Assembly (NCBI GenBank): GCA_960531495.1
Contig: OY482859.1
Location: 30,831,481-30,895,480, forward strand
Length of the DNA: 64,000 bases
Direction of reading: 5' to 3'
DNA from: Zeus faber
Taxonomy: Eukaryota > Chordata > Actinopteri > Zeiformes > Zeidae
Each line of letters starts with the position of its first letter. Positions within the stretch are counted from its first letter, which is position 1. Positions 1 to 12,600 of the stretch are shown here, one piece after another. The notes below the pieces were generated by a model, which was not told the DNA's origin, searched no databases, and was given only the letters and a program-made list of their open reading frames with translations. The position numbers and the translations under genes were made by a program.

Positions 1-89
1 TTAAGTGCATCGAGGTAGCAGTAGCTGAGAAGTAGAGTCTCACGAGGGGTTTGGAGTTCGTGTCCTGTGGGGTTCCAGCAAACTGAATC

Positions 90-344
90 TCACAGGAGGG
101 CATGCTGAAGACGAAATGCCAAGATGAGGATGAAGAACATTTGCTGAATCTTGATTTCTACGCCTTTGTGGAGCCTGCCTGCATTGTCTGGTAAACTGTC
201 AATCGTCATTGCCGCTTTCAAAGCCAGCAACAGGTTTAAACCAGCTAATAGTTCAGGTAATGAATCTCCCAGAGCCTTGTTGTCAATAACTTTGTAAGAC
301 TCACCGTTCGGACAAAGTTGTAACTTGGTCCGGTCTATCGTGGC
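90..344 (-). other. unassigned open stretch of 84 codons
   Basis: On the minus strand a frame is open between a TAA at 345-347 and a TGA at 90-92. It has no early ATG and reads as a mixed polar segment followed by a hydrophobic stretch (FFILILAF). I do not recognise it. It may be an exon remnant, a transposon piece or chance; no good splice sites frame it. Confidence 0.15.
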
Positions 345-420
345 TTAATTTTGAGAGAAAGAATTTGACATGATGATGTTTAAAATTAAACTTAAACACT
401 AGCATCATTTTTCTTTTCAG

Positions 421-605
421 GGCGGTAAGGTACACTCTCTTATCATATTGTTCAATTGGTGTCTTCCCAGCCTGCTTATATAAAAATCAAACCGGCAAGA
501 TGAAGGTCAAATGGACCAAGTTGGGCATGGTCATCTTCTTTCTCCTCTCCATGGCCATGATGTGCTGCTTTATCTGGCAATACAGGATACCAAAAATGGT
601 GACAG
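421..605 (+). CDS. lactbl1: lactbl1 exon 1 (5'UTR 421-499; coding from 500)
   Basis: An acceptor-like pyrimidine tract and AG end at 420. The ATG at 500 opens MKVKWTKLGMVIFFLLSMAM, a membrane anchor. The donor is ACAG|GTGGGT after 605, leaving one base of the next codon. Confidence 0.75.
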
Positions 606-3600
606 GTGGGTCTTTTTTTTTTTTTTTTTAACTCACGTTGAAAATATTAATGTTATATCTGCAAAAAACCACAAACCTGGCAGAGACTATACATCGGGAT
701 TGAGGCATTTAGGCGTGGGTGATTTCTTTGACTTAATTGCTTGTTTGGAGGGCCTAGGGTGGGATTACTGTACACAAAGCTGGACACGCTGTAGTAGCAG
801 CAGGATTACTGGCCCCCTTTAGTGCTTTAAGTCACTGCCAAGACTTGAATGGGCAAGGTGGGTGTTATTGTGGACGAGTGGAAAATGTTTTTTCCTGGCG
901 ATAGGCAAATTTTTCTATCGAGGGTATAAATTGTGTTCCCCTTATCTGTTTCGTCAAACAAATGTCCATGGCGTTTAGACTGTTAAACCACTGCCCTTGC
1001 CTTCATTACATTGTAACGGTGGGAAAACTTAAGGATGAGTTGCTTTTTTGCTCAGATAGTTTCACGTGTGTTCTGTCGTTCCAAGCTGTGGCTGCTGAGT
1101 TAAAAGGGTGGCAAATAATTATGCTGTAGTAAAGGCACCTCGTATTTTGAATGGTATTCATTTCAAACAGTCTCTATGGTTATAATCTTTGGATGTGAAT
1201 GGTCGAAGTGAAGCGTCAATTCGTGCATATAACCAATAAACAGGTGTTATGAATGTTCCTTTGCTAACCCCTTATTTCAGTAGCATGATTTTCACTTCCA
1301 ATTTAACATTTAAGTTGAACAGCTGAAACTGTTGAAAGCCACAATCTCGAAGTGATTGATAGTAATGGAGACATATAAATGACATGGACTTGGCCTGTAC
1401 AGTGTGAGTTTCACAAATTATACTAAATATCACCGAATTAACTTCCCCTTTACACTTGCCTCCATGCAGAAGTAGTTGTAAAGGGGGTTGCTGCAGAAGA
1501 AAAGCCGTGCCCCAGTTTCCCAGAGCCCGTGCCCTTGGAACATCCCGTGGCTGTTCTCCAGGAGGCCTTAGAAAAGGTGAATCTCTTCTGGGCCTCGATC
1601 TTCAAAATTTTCAAAACTGTTAACTTTGAAATACAAATTTTCACGTTTATATTATATAAATACATTTTCACATGTGTGAAGTCATTATTGTGCGTTGTCT
1701 TTTTGTCTTAAAAACAGCTGGATGCACTCCTGAGGTTGAGCATTCATAAAACTAGCTTGCCGGCGATATCGGCAATCGTGATCTTTAACGACTCAGTGCT
1801 GTGGAATGGAAATTTTGGCAGCAGGAATGCAAGCGACCCTTCCTCACCAACACCCAACGAGTACACCGTGTACAGGTGATCAGAGATTTTTGCCCACCAT
1901 TCAATATCACAGCTTTCCGCATGGAAATGGTCATTTTGTCCATCCAGGCAATGACTAGTTAGATGGCTACAGTAGAAGCGTGCTCTTCCAAACGTGACAG
2001 GAGAGATGGATGTTCAGGGAGACCAAATGTATGGTCCAAGTGGTTTAAGCTACATAGCTTTTGCCCTAATGTGGTTGTCCTACACAAGTTTCTGAGATCG
2101 ACAACAACAATGCCTCTTGTTTAGTCTGAATGGGTCAGAGATGTGAGTGGTTTCTAATATTTTCTTTTGAATTCATTTTCATGCTTTAGTTGATAGTGAG
2201 AGTATGGGGAGAAAGGGAGTGGATAACATGCAGCAAATGGCCACATGCCAGAATCGAACCTATGCTGCTGCGGTAAGGACTCAGCCTTGTAGATGATGCG
2301 CTTTACCCAGTGAGCTCTGGGGCGCCCCCTTTTGATATTTTCAAGTGTAGAGTAGGGATGCCTCGAAATGTGAAAAAGCTGGATGCTCAAAATACACCAC
2401 CGTTTTCATTTGTTTCTGTAAACAAATAAGGCATATAATACTTATGAAGGTGCCAATATACAAAACAATAAAAGCTCACCTCAGTACCCAGGATCATTAG
2501 CAACATGCGTATGAGAGGTTTTCCTCGATCAGTCTTTCTTGTATTTTAAGGCCCGCAATTGCCCCTCAGAATTGTATACAGTGGTATGGGTAAATTATAC
2601 ATTTTCTTTTCAGAGTCCAATTATTATTTCGGTTTTTGAAATTGGTGTCAGTGATATTCCTAGGTGACATTGCTCAAATAAAGACCAGAGCTCAGTCGAA
2701 AATTTTGGTAAAATGTAATTCCATTCATTGAATCTTCAAAGAGCTCAAGCAACTTCTTAAACCTCTTAACCTGTCCTTTAAAATGATATTAAACATAGTA
2801 TTATAAAATATGAATAAAGGTTCATCAAGAGGTGGTTAACTGTATGAGCTGATTACTATGACAAAGCCACCAGCCAGAAATGGCTATCATACCAAAATGT
2901 CATCTACAGCAGGGGTTGTCAAACTTTTTGGCTCGAGGGCCACATTTAGTTTTTAAAACTGACCGGTGGGCTAGACCATTAGTAGATGAGGTGAAAAATT
3001 TGCAAGCATAAAGGGTAAAATATCCTCTTTGTAGTATCTTGGTATTTTGCAGTCAGGTAACAGAGACCAACTCCTGGTTTGTTCACCTTTTATTAACAAT
3101 TTTCAGCAATATGTGAAGTGGCCATAACATGCCAGGCTGCCTATCAGTGAAAGATAGCAGAGAGCAAAGGAGCATTTACTTAACATAGAGTCCCTCTACT
3201 GGCGAAGTCCTATAACTGCACTCTATCACATCCCTCCCTTCTTAGCTCTTGCTTTTCTGTCCTTTAGTTAACCAACGAAAATAATAATACACCACAGCAT
3301 TTTCTTTCCCGTTTAGCCAGTAACAAATAAACTTATATATATATATTTTAGCTTGCTGTACCCTGCTTCTTTTATATAACTTTATGTGACCATCACAATG
3401 TCAGAACACATTTATTTCTTCCGAACACTTTGTTATCTACTTTTCTTTCTTTTTATTTATTTATTCAAACACTCATCTCCCCCCTTAAGGAGACTAGGGC
3501 AATTTCTTGCCCCTAAAGGCATCCACTTTATGTGGAGTAGTCTTTCAAATGGTTTGGAGGACGTTTGTCCCTCCTTGATCTGTGCAACCCATCGGCTGAT

Positions 3601-6600
3601 GTACCCCCTGGTGCACTATCCTCCTGGGTCACCAATGGCACAGCACTGTCCTCTGTTTGGTGAGAACTTGCGCCCTCCAGTGCTCCAGCAGCTGGTGGAC
3701 TGGGTTCTGTTATGTCGCCCTCTGTAGTACTGGACACCGGTGTAGGAAGCTCCCCTTCCTGCCTGCTGAACAGCTGATCGACATGTCACCTGACCACTTT
3801 AACATCCCCCAGCAACACAGTATAGGAAACTGGTCCTGTTTACTCCTGCACTCGTCCAGATATCCATTTAGGTCCATATCCAAAGTTCTTAGTGTAGACA
3901 GAGTCACCTTCCTCAAAGTTGCGATGTTTGGCATGCCTGTCATGGTAGTTTTTCTGACTTGTTTGTTTTGACTCGACTTTTTGTTTTAAATCTGGGTGCA
4001 TCAAGTCAAGTGTACACCTCAGCTTCCTTCCCATCATCATCTCAGCTGGTGACAATCCACTAGTCGACTGTGGAGTGATGCGATAGCTAAACAAAGCCCT
4101 ATCCACCATTGTCTCTATTGTCCCAGCTGTGCTCTTCTTCATCAGCTCCTTGAATGTTTGCACCGCCCTCTCTGCTAGACCATTAGATGAGGGGTGGTAT
4201 GGTGCTGATGTGACGTGTGATTCCGTTCCTGGACATAAACTCTTTCATGTGTTCGCTGACAAAACACTGAGCATTGTCTGACACGATCATTTCTGGAATG
4301 CCATGTGTGCTGAAACTGTTCCTCAAGCAATTTACAGTCACTGCAGAGGTGGATGAAGTCACTGGATAAACATCCAACCACTTGGAATGCGCATCCACAA
4401 TTACTAAGAACATTCTACCCATGAAGGGACCTGCATAGTCTATGTCTTCTCCAGGGCTTTCCAGGCCACTCCCATGGATGTCGTGGTGCACTCAAAGGTG
4501 CTTTCCTATGTTCTTGACATGTAGCGCATGATCCATGTGAGGCCACCACATGTAACTTCTTGCCAAACCCTTCATATGGCTCATTCCTGGGTGTGACTGG
4601 TGTAATTCTTCCAGCATATGAGCTCGTCCTCTTTCTGGTATGACTACCCGGGCTCCCCCAACATACAGCCATCTTGTACACTCAACTCACATTGTCTCTG
4701 CCGATAAGGATTAAAGTCAGTGCCATGGTTTTCTGGCCAACCTCTCAGGATATACTCTCGTACCCTGGAGAGTATTGGATCTGTTGTTGTCCATTGTCGT
4801 AGCTTGGTTGATGTCATCGGCGAACCATGGTCCTGATCCATCATCAGCACTTGCTCCTCGGGTACTGACACAGGACACTCAGGTAGTGGGAGGCGGCTAA
4901 GAGCATCTGCGTTGCCATTGTCTTTACCTGCTCTGTTAGCAATGCTGTACTCGTACGTTCTCAACAGCACAGCCCATCTCATGATTCTCTGTGACGCCAT
5001 CTGTGGTACCGCTTTCATATCGTGAAGTAGACTTATCAAAGGCTTGTGATCAGTGCAAATCACAAACTTTCTCCCATAAAGATACTTATGGAAGCGCGTT
5101 ACACCAAAGATAATGGCTAGACCCTATTTATCTAATAGGAATAGTTATTTTCTGAAGCGTTGAGCGTTCTTGACATAAACCCGATGGGTTTCTCCTCTCC
5201 ATCTGTTTTCATCATAGTGAACTAACACACTGCTTGACTGTAACAACTCCTTGGACTTAGCGAAAGCTTTCTCCTGCTCTGGCCCCCAAGTCCATGGCTC
5301 CTCTTTACTCAAAAGCTTGTGTAGCGGTGCCAAGAAGGTCGATAGGTTTGGAAGGAACTTGTTGTAGAAGTTTAATAGTCCCAAGTAAGCTTTAAGTTCA
5401 GTCACTGACGTAGGTGCTGGCGCTTCCTGCACTGCTTTCACCTTTGCTGGCACTGTATGAAGTCCCTTGGCGTCCACTCGATGTCCTAGAAATGTCACTT
5501 CCTTCTCCATGAATTTGCATTTGCTTCGTTTTAGGCGCAAGCCTGCATCTTCTAGTCGCTGAAACACTAAATCTAGTGTGTGGATGTGGTCCTCATCATC
5601 CTTTCCTGTCAGAAGTATATCATCTAGATACACAGCCACATTCTTTAGTGCCAGTAGCACACCCTCCATTGTGCGCTGGAAAATAGTTGGACTAGAGCTC
5701 ACCCCGAAAGGTAACCTTGTGTATGTGAATAGACCCTTGTGTGTATTCACTGTTGTGTATTTTCTAGCTTCCTCCTCAAGCACAATTTGTTGATATGCAT
5801 GACTCATATCGAGCTTACTGTACTTCTCTCCCCCATCTAAGGATGCAATCAGGTCCTTCATTCTTGGAATGGGGTATTGTTCTAATAGAGACACTATGTT
5901 TACTGTGATCTTATAGTCTCCACAGATTCTCACTTCACCATCTGGTTTTAAGATGGGCACGATGGGTGCCGCCCACTCTGAAAATTTCAGTTTGGCGGAG
6001 TTGAACTTCTCCTTTAGGACAGAGTCAGAATGGAGATCAATCAGCTCCAACTATAATTCTTGCGGTGCTGCCTTATAATTGAATGACAGGGGTCATGACA
6101 CCAGCTGAAGTGACTTCTCAAACTTTTCAAAATCAGAATCCAGCTTCTTTCAGCGGCACTAGCGTGGGAAAATGCACAAATGATTTGTTTGTCATTTGTT
6201 TAGAGAACAAAGTCAATTTTACCTTGAAGGTGTTCAGGTTTGAATACATGCCGTATACAAACTGATCTTTCCCTTGTAGCTTCACGTTCATCTCATTCAT
6301 GTGTGCCAGTATGTTCACATCGAGCGCAAAATCACAAAGCCAGCGTGCATCTTTCAGCAAGAGAAAATCATCGGCTTTCCCCATTAACTTCAAAAATCAG
6401 CCAATATATCCAAATATTTTGCAGCCCAATCTTTGTTGAAAACCCGACACTCGCTGTAAATATGTTTTTGTTCGCTCATTTTGTTATGGGTGATGCATAC
6501 GTGAAGATCAGGTAAAGTGAAGAAGAGTGGCTTGACATCAGAGAAGGCCCGACAATGCGCCATCTGGTGGTACCATTAAAATATGAAAATAACAGTGAAA

Positions 6601-9600
6601 TGAATACTATAAATTTAAATATATTATAGGACTGTTGTTAATGTAAATGCATCACGGACTGGATTAAACAACACCGTGGGCCATATCCGGCCCACGGGCC
6701 GTACTTTGCCCACCCCTGATCTCCAGAAATACAGTGGGGCAAAAAAGTATTTAGTCAGCCACCAATTGTGCAAGTTCTCCCACTTAAAAAGATGAGAGAG
6801 GCCTGTTATTTTCATCATAGGTATACCTCAATGATGAGAGACAAAATGAGAAAAAAAAATTCAGAAAATCACATTGTCTGATTTTTAAAGAATTTATTTG
6901 CAAATTATGGTGGAAAATACTGTATATCCTTTGCAAAAAATCTTAGCTAGATTGTGTCACCTTGAGTGGTACCGAAAAGTGAAAATTTAGGCTCTGGCCC
7001 ACGGACTGGTGTAGGGTATAGGATCATGTGAATGGGCCCGTCACAAACATTACACATCACAAGAAAAGGGTAGTGTGAGCAGCACAGCAATGTCAAATTG
7101 GGATTTTGAAACCATGCATTATGTAAACCTTGCCAACAATTAACATTTGAATATCCCATGTTATTAAGCCTTGATCGCGGTTGAGTAGCATGAAACCTAT
7201 ACACCGAATTTTGCCAGAAACAAGCATCTGTACATCCGATAACACTTATTAGATCTGTCACTGTAGCCTATAGTATGTATGCTTTTCATGGCCACCGTTC
7301 ACCTGGTAACAGCCTGACCTAGATGTGTTAAAATGTCGACATCGTTGGTCTAGATGAGTCATCCTAGAGGGAGAATTACACACGTGCGTTCTGGTCTCTT
7401 TCTGGTTCGGCCTCCACTAAAGTGATAATTTGACATGACATCACGTATGGGGTTATTTCATTTTCTTGAATAAATGGATCCTGTAGCCTGATTGCTCTAT
7501 TAAAATATGGAAATGACATGAGGCTTTAGAGAGAGAGAGTTAGGATTGGGTTTAGAGGTATTTTCGATTATTTAGCACTGCAAAACTTTTGACTGCACTC
7601 AGATTGAAGAGATTGAGATTGAAGCATTTAGCAAATTGATTATGTCAATTCTCGTTGGAATATGTGTATCGTTGGTATTCAATATGTAGCTAATGTCACA
7701 GATTTAAATGATAAAGGACATACATTTACCTAATTGCAGTCATGTTATGGTGTCTAAATAAAAGTGGGGCTTTTACTCCTAAGCTGTATAGGCCTACCCA
7801 TTATTTAAAAATGTAGGACTCTACGGCTTAAGGACCACAGTATACACAAGAAAATAATTTCGCTAAAGCATTAAATTACCTACTCCACTATTAAAGATCT
7901 GATTGTTATACCTAAAAAAAAACAACTGTCCACAAATAATCAGGATCAATTCGCCAGGTACATTTACATGTACAAGGAATTTCTTCTGGTGAGGTTTGGT
8001 GTGTTTCACTACAGACCATGAGCATTAAAAACGAAACAGTTAACTTTTAAGTCCGAAAAAATTGAGAATTGTTTTTTTGTTTAAAAAAAAAATAAATACA
8101 AAATGAATTAAAATTAAAATAAATATAATATATACAAATAGAAAAGAAATACAAAGCAGAAATCCGATTTTTAAAATATACAAAATGCAAAATACTAGCA
8201 CAGGGGAAATCATTGTTATGGGTATATAGGGTATAAATGTGATGTTGTCTTTAAAACTTTTGGAATGTAAGCTTGTAAAGACAGACAGACAGAGTTCACC
8301 AAAAACAATTGTTTAACTTCAGGATTGCTAGTCTCTCCAAGATTTTCACTACACTAATGCTGTACAAGCTGTGGGAAGAAGGAAAGGTGGCCTCCTTGGA
8401 CGACCCGCTCGAGAAGTACGCAGAGAACTTCACTATTAAGAACCCGCTGGGCAAAGGCAACGGACCCCACACTGGACCGGCACCCGCCTCTGCCAGGGTC
8501 CTTAGCGCCCGGGCTCCGTCGCTCACCCTGCGAAGGATGGCCAGTCAGCTCTCCGGTAAATAACCTACACTGTACTGGACTGGACTGTACTGTGATATTT
8601 TAACATTTTGAGCAGAACGCTGTAGCTCAGACTTACCTCTGAGCTTAACGTTTAAGCCATATGCTGTTTTGTGTATATTAAGACGAAAATCATTCAAGTA
8701 TTATTTGTTTTATCTTTAAAATGCTACAGTAATGATGGCCATGTTTTACTAGAAAAAAAAACTATTTTTATGACTCCAATAAAGTGAATTCAAGTATTCC
8801 TTTCTTGAAATTCCATAACATATTCTTTAGGGTAAATGGGTAAATATTGCTAATATGGCTAAAATGTGCTTGTGATATTATTCTTTTCTTTTTTGTTATT
8901 GGATTTTTTCAAATCATAGTGGAGCTCTATATGCACATCTTGTGATGACATTATTGCAACATATAATATAATCTTGAGAAAGATTTTGAATTGTTTTGTT
9001 TCCTGTGTTTCCTGTATGGAAAATGAAAAACGTAAACCTAACTCAGAGAATTGGGGTGGAGTTTTCTTTTCTTTCTCCTCCAGACAGTGGTGCGTGCAGA
9101 CTCCCTTACCAGTCTTTTTATTTTAGATCTATTTATTTTAGTTTGTTTCCTACATGTATGAAACAAAATTTTGAAACACAACTAAAAAAAAACTAAAAAC
9201 TAGAAAATCAAAGACGTGCATTTCCACTGGAACAGTGAAGATGCATGTCTCCCTGTTTCTATGGTACTTAATTTCTTAAAAACTGGATGTTTGGTAAATG
9301 TAATGATGTTTGTAAATACTTTACTTATGCGCAAACTTATGTCTGTATAATCAGGTCCGCACATTGTCTGGAGTGCATGTGTGGAAGCAGCTCTAGACTC
9401 CCATACTGTCTAGTTAACAGCATATTATATTATATTATTAAGGACTTGTTATGTGGTTCTCCTGCTTCTATACTTTATGCTTCCAGGCTGCAAAACCAGA
9501 ATTTCACCTTCATGGGGTCAATAAAGTACTGCGGTCTTATCTTATCTTATAATGCTAACAAGGTAGCCCGTACAGCATCTCCATATGGTTTATTCCATTT

Positions 9601-12600
9601 TTTGGTTTGTTTTTCAAATGTGATTAAGGGCTGTAGAAATAAAGTTGAATTGACATCTATGGTTCTAGACTTAAACAATGACTATGTTTGGCTTAAAGCA
9701 TTATACATTTGGCCTGGTAAGTCATCGGGTTAACAAGCGCTAGACCCGACCTTCAGAATGTGGACTTTACACACAAATTAGATGAAGCTAGCACCCACCA
9801 CTAGTCTAACAGCTACACTTGAATAGAATAATTGATTAACTGAGCTCAGGTGCTAATGCATTTAAAACACATACGCATGCAGGGAGTGGTGACCCCAAAG
9901 ACACAGGTAATGGTGACAGAGAAATTTGACTTCTGCATATTCTCCAAGCCCAGCCTTCCTTCCTCCAGGAGTGGCACACAGGGCCCAACAGTATTCCAGG
10001 TGGTGGATCTATGTCATGATCAGAGACAGGACAGGAAATGTTTTGCATGTCTTTAATTGGGGTTCCTTTTTTTTATATAATGGAGGAGACCCATTTGAGC
10101 ACAGGGAAAACATTCAAACTCCACACAGAAAGGCTCCTAATTGGGAGATAACCCACCTGAGCTTGGTTGAGGACATGTCCCTACCACCAGATACAGATCC
10201 TTACCTAACCCTGACCAACAAAAACATAAGCAAAATCTATACTTAGGTATGAGCTAGTCTCTAAAAATAGGGCTAATCTTCTCCCCCCTGGTGAGAACCA
10301 GAATGCTGGGATTAAAAAACTGAGGAAAACCTGTCCTGAATGGGGTGAAGCCTATCAACTGGCCAGGCTGAGTGAGTACAGGACCCTGCTGAGAGTCCAC
10401 GGCAGAAAGCTGGTTCAAGCCGGATAAGAGGAGGGGAACCGCTTAGCTAATTAGCAGTTGGAGATGTTCACAAATGTCAGTTGTTGACAGTGGAATAAAG
10501 AGTGTCTACAATATGAATCATGCTTTCAAAGCTGCCTGTGAGACTTGTTTCTCTTTCCCTAATACCTGGTGATTGTGTGGTTTGCATGTTCTCCCCATTT
10601 TTGCTTACTGCTCTGGTTTCCTTCCACCATGTAGACACGTATGTCGGTAGGTAGGTTGACATTTGCCGATGCCCTTGACCAAGGCATTGGGACTTCGAGT
10701 CCGCGAGTGCTGTGCTGTGGCTGCCCACTGTTCCTAGATAGTAAGGATGTCTCAAATGCAGAGGAAAACTTCCCCATGGGGATGAATAAAGTGCTTAATC
10801 TTCTTCTTCAATAATGAGTTGGTTGACGGACAGGGAGTTTCAAATCTGGGTCGTCCCACCTAAAACTGGATGGATGGCCATATAATGCTAAACAACCAAA
10901 TAGCTTCATAACTTAAATCAAGATGCTCTGTACAGCTATTTGCCAAATGTACTTTATTTGAGGGTGACAAAACCTTTTCCGTCACATGTAAAGCCAAACT
11001 CTCGAAGCTGCATGCGCATGATCAATGTTTAAACAATTTCTTCTGTTTGGAATGATTAAATCCCTATTGAAAGAGTCTTTATCCCCTTGAACTTTGACCC
11101 AGGAGACGCTGACCTTTCCAAGTCCTTTCAATCAAAATGAACTCTCGGCTTTGTTGGTTCACTGAAAACAAATTCATAAGGAACTGTAAATAAAGTTGAG
11201 TTAGATATTGGTTATAATCATTATCAAAATAGCCATGTTTAATACATTTGAACAAGTATCATATTTATTTCACACTATTGGCATAACCTATGTTTGGGTT
11301 CAATACCCAAACATAGCTTAACAATATCATATTAGATCATACTTGACTCCATTAATGGGTCTGAGACTCAACAATTGGCTTATTTAGAAATTGAAGGAAG
11401 TGATGTAGTGGAGTGTTGAAATACCCCTTTAGTGTAGCTTCAAGTCTGATTAGTTAATTTGCCAGAATAAGAAAAAACATTCTCCACCTTTTATTGATCT
11501 TTATTTCTTTCTTCAGGGTTACCAAGAAGACTAAGAGAAACTAATCTCCTATGGAGTGGAGACACACAAGCGGCCCTAGATTTGTTACAGGATGATGTCC
11601 TTGTTGCAGATCCAGGGACAAAGTAAGACACAGTTAGAGTTATGGCAGGGATAGACAAAAATAATACTTTAATACTTTTAAAATCCTTTTTGTCATCCGA
11701 GAAGTTAACATCCTATAGGATTTGGCGAGGATGCGCAATCACAGGGGATTCAAAATTTTTGTGTTTGTGTTAGCACAAGCCAAACCAAACCAAACCAACA
11801 TTATATTCTTACAAAAGTCCCGGACTAGTATGGGATGGATCATAGGAGTTTCTTACCATCTCAAATCGAATAACTACTGGTGACAGGGGTGTGCTGTTAA
11901 ACTTGACATTTAAGACAAGAGCTTTCCTTATTATTTTTTTAAGATGACTTTTCTTAAGATTTGCCTGGGACTTGAAAATCTTAGCTGCAGTCCTTCAGGC
12001 AATAGTCTGTGCTTTGACTGTGTCGTTGGTAATATTAGTTTGACAATCAGTCTGTTATTGCATATGTGTATTGCTTAGAAATGGGGAGGAGCTGTCCATT
12101 ATGAAAGACATCCTTATGCTTTTAAGTATCCCAGAAGTAAGATCCCGGACACAAATAATTCAAATAATTTGGGCCGACATTGACTCTTGACCTTTGACCA
12201 CAAAGCCAATTTCTTGTCTGCGCCTAAAGCACACACTACTTCATGACTCTTCCTTTTTCTAAATTTAGGTGTCACTACAGCAATGTCGCCTTTTCCCTGC
12301 TGGCCAACATCTTGCCCAAGAGGGTGAGTAGCTTGGACTACGAGGACTGGGTGACAGTCCACATCCTGCAAAAACTAGGCATGGAAGATACTGGCTTTGA
12401 CATTACTCCAGACATCGAGGCCAAGATGGCAGCAGGTGTATACAGCAGCGGCCAACCAGCCCCCCTGTATGACCTGGGCTGGTACCGACCTGCTGGTCAG
12501 ATGTACTCCACAGCAGCTGACATGGCCAAGCTGGCCATGGTTCTCCTCCAAGCGCACAGCCATACCCTTCTCAGACAAGACACTCTGAAAACCATGATGA

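Larger units (their letters stand above)
3030..5988 (-). mobile_element. Ty3/Gypsy retrotransposon copy 1, truncated
   Basis: Same family and orientation as the full copy at 28842-33601. It keeps one LTR (3030-3230) and pol from the reverse transcriptase through the integrase. Gag, protease and the 5' LTR are missing: at about 5988 the Gypsy frame runs directly into hAT transposase sequence. Several frameshifts break the coding region. Confidence 0.85.
2910..6718 (-). mobile_element. hAT-family DNA transposon, interrupted
   Basis: The left end CAGGGGTTGTCAAACTTTTT and the inverted right end CAGGGGTGGGCAAAGTACGG share the CAGGGG start typical of hAT elements. Flanking 8-bp copies atctacag (2902-2909) and atctccag (6719-6726) match at 7 of 8 positions, as expected for a hAT target duplication. 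Between them lie a hAT transposase relic (5989-6400, minus) and a Gypsy fragment (3030-5988). Only about 120 bp of hAT sequence remain left of the Gypsy fragment, so the transposase C-terminus is lost. Confidence 0.75.
1876..8322 (+). other. lactbl1 intron 3 (6.4 kb), transposon-bearing
   Basis: The intron holds a hAT element with an inserted Gypsy copy (2910-6718) and a Tc1-like end (6732-6928). The parts 1876-2901 and 6929-8322 are AT-rich with no gene or repeat that I recognise. Confidence 0.7.
8556..11516 (+). other. lactbl1 intron 4 (3.0 kb)
   Basis: It contains a LINE-type 3' tail (9455-9555), two fragments of a tRNA-derived SINE family (10085-10160 and 10570-10810) and a 12-bp perfect hairpin (11288-11316). 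The rest is unremarkable AT-rich intron. Intron 5 (11623-12268) shows nothing. Confidence 0.65.

Noticed and set aside
477-487. TATATAAAAA upstream of the lactbl1 ATG as a TATA box.
   Set aside because: It is only about 13 bp before the ATG, so transcription from it would start inside the coding region. It is better seen as AT-rich 5'UTR.
5145-6050. 301-codon frame as an intact novel protein.
   Set aside because: It is a chance fusion of hAT transposase and Gypsy RT remnants without a promoter or a complete domain set.
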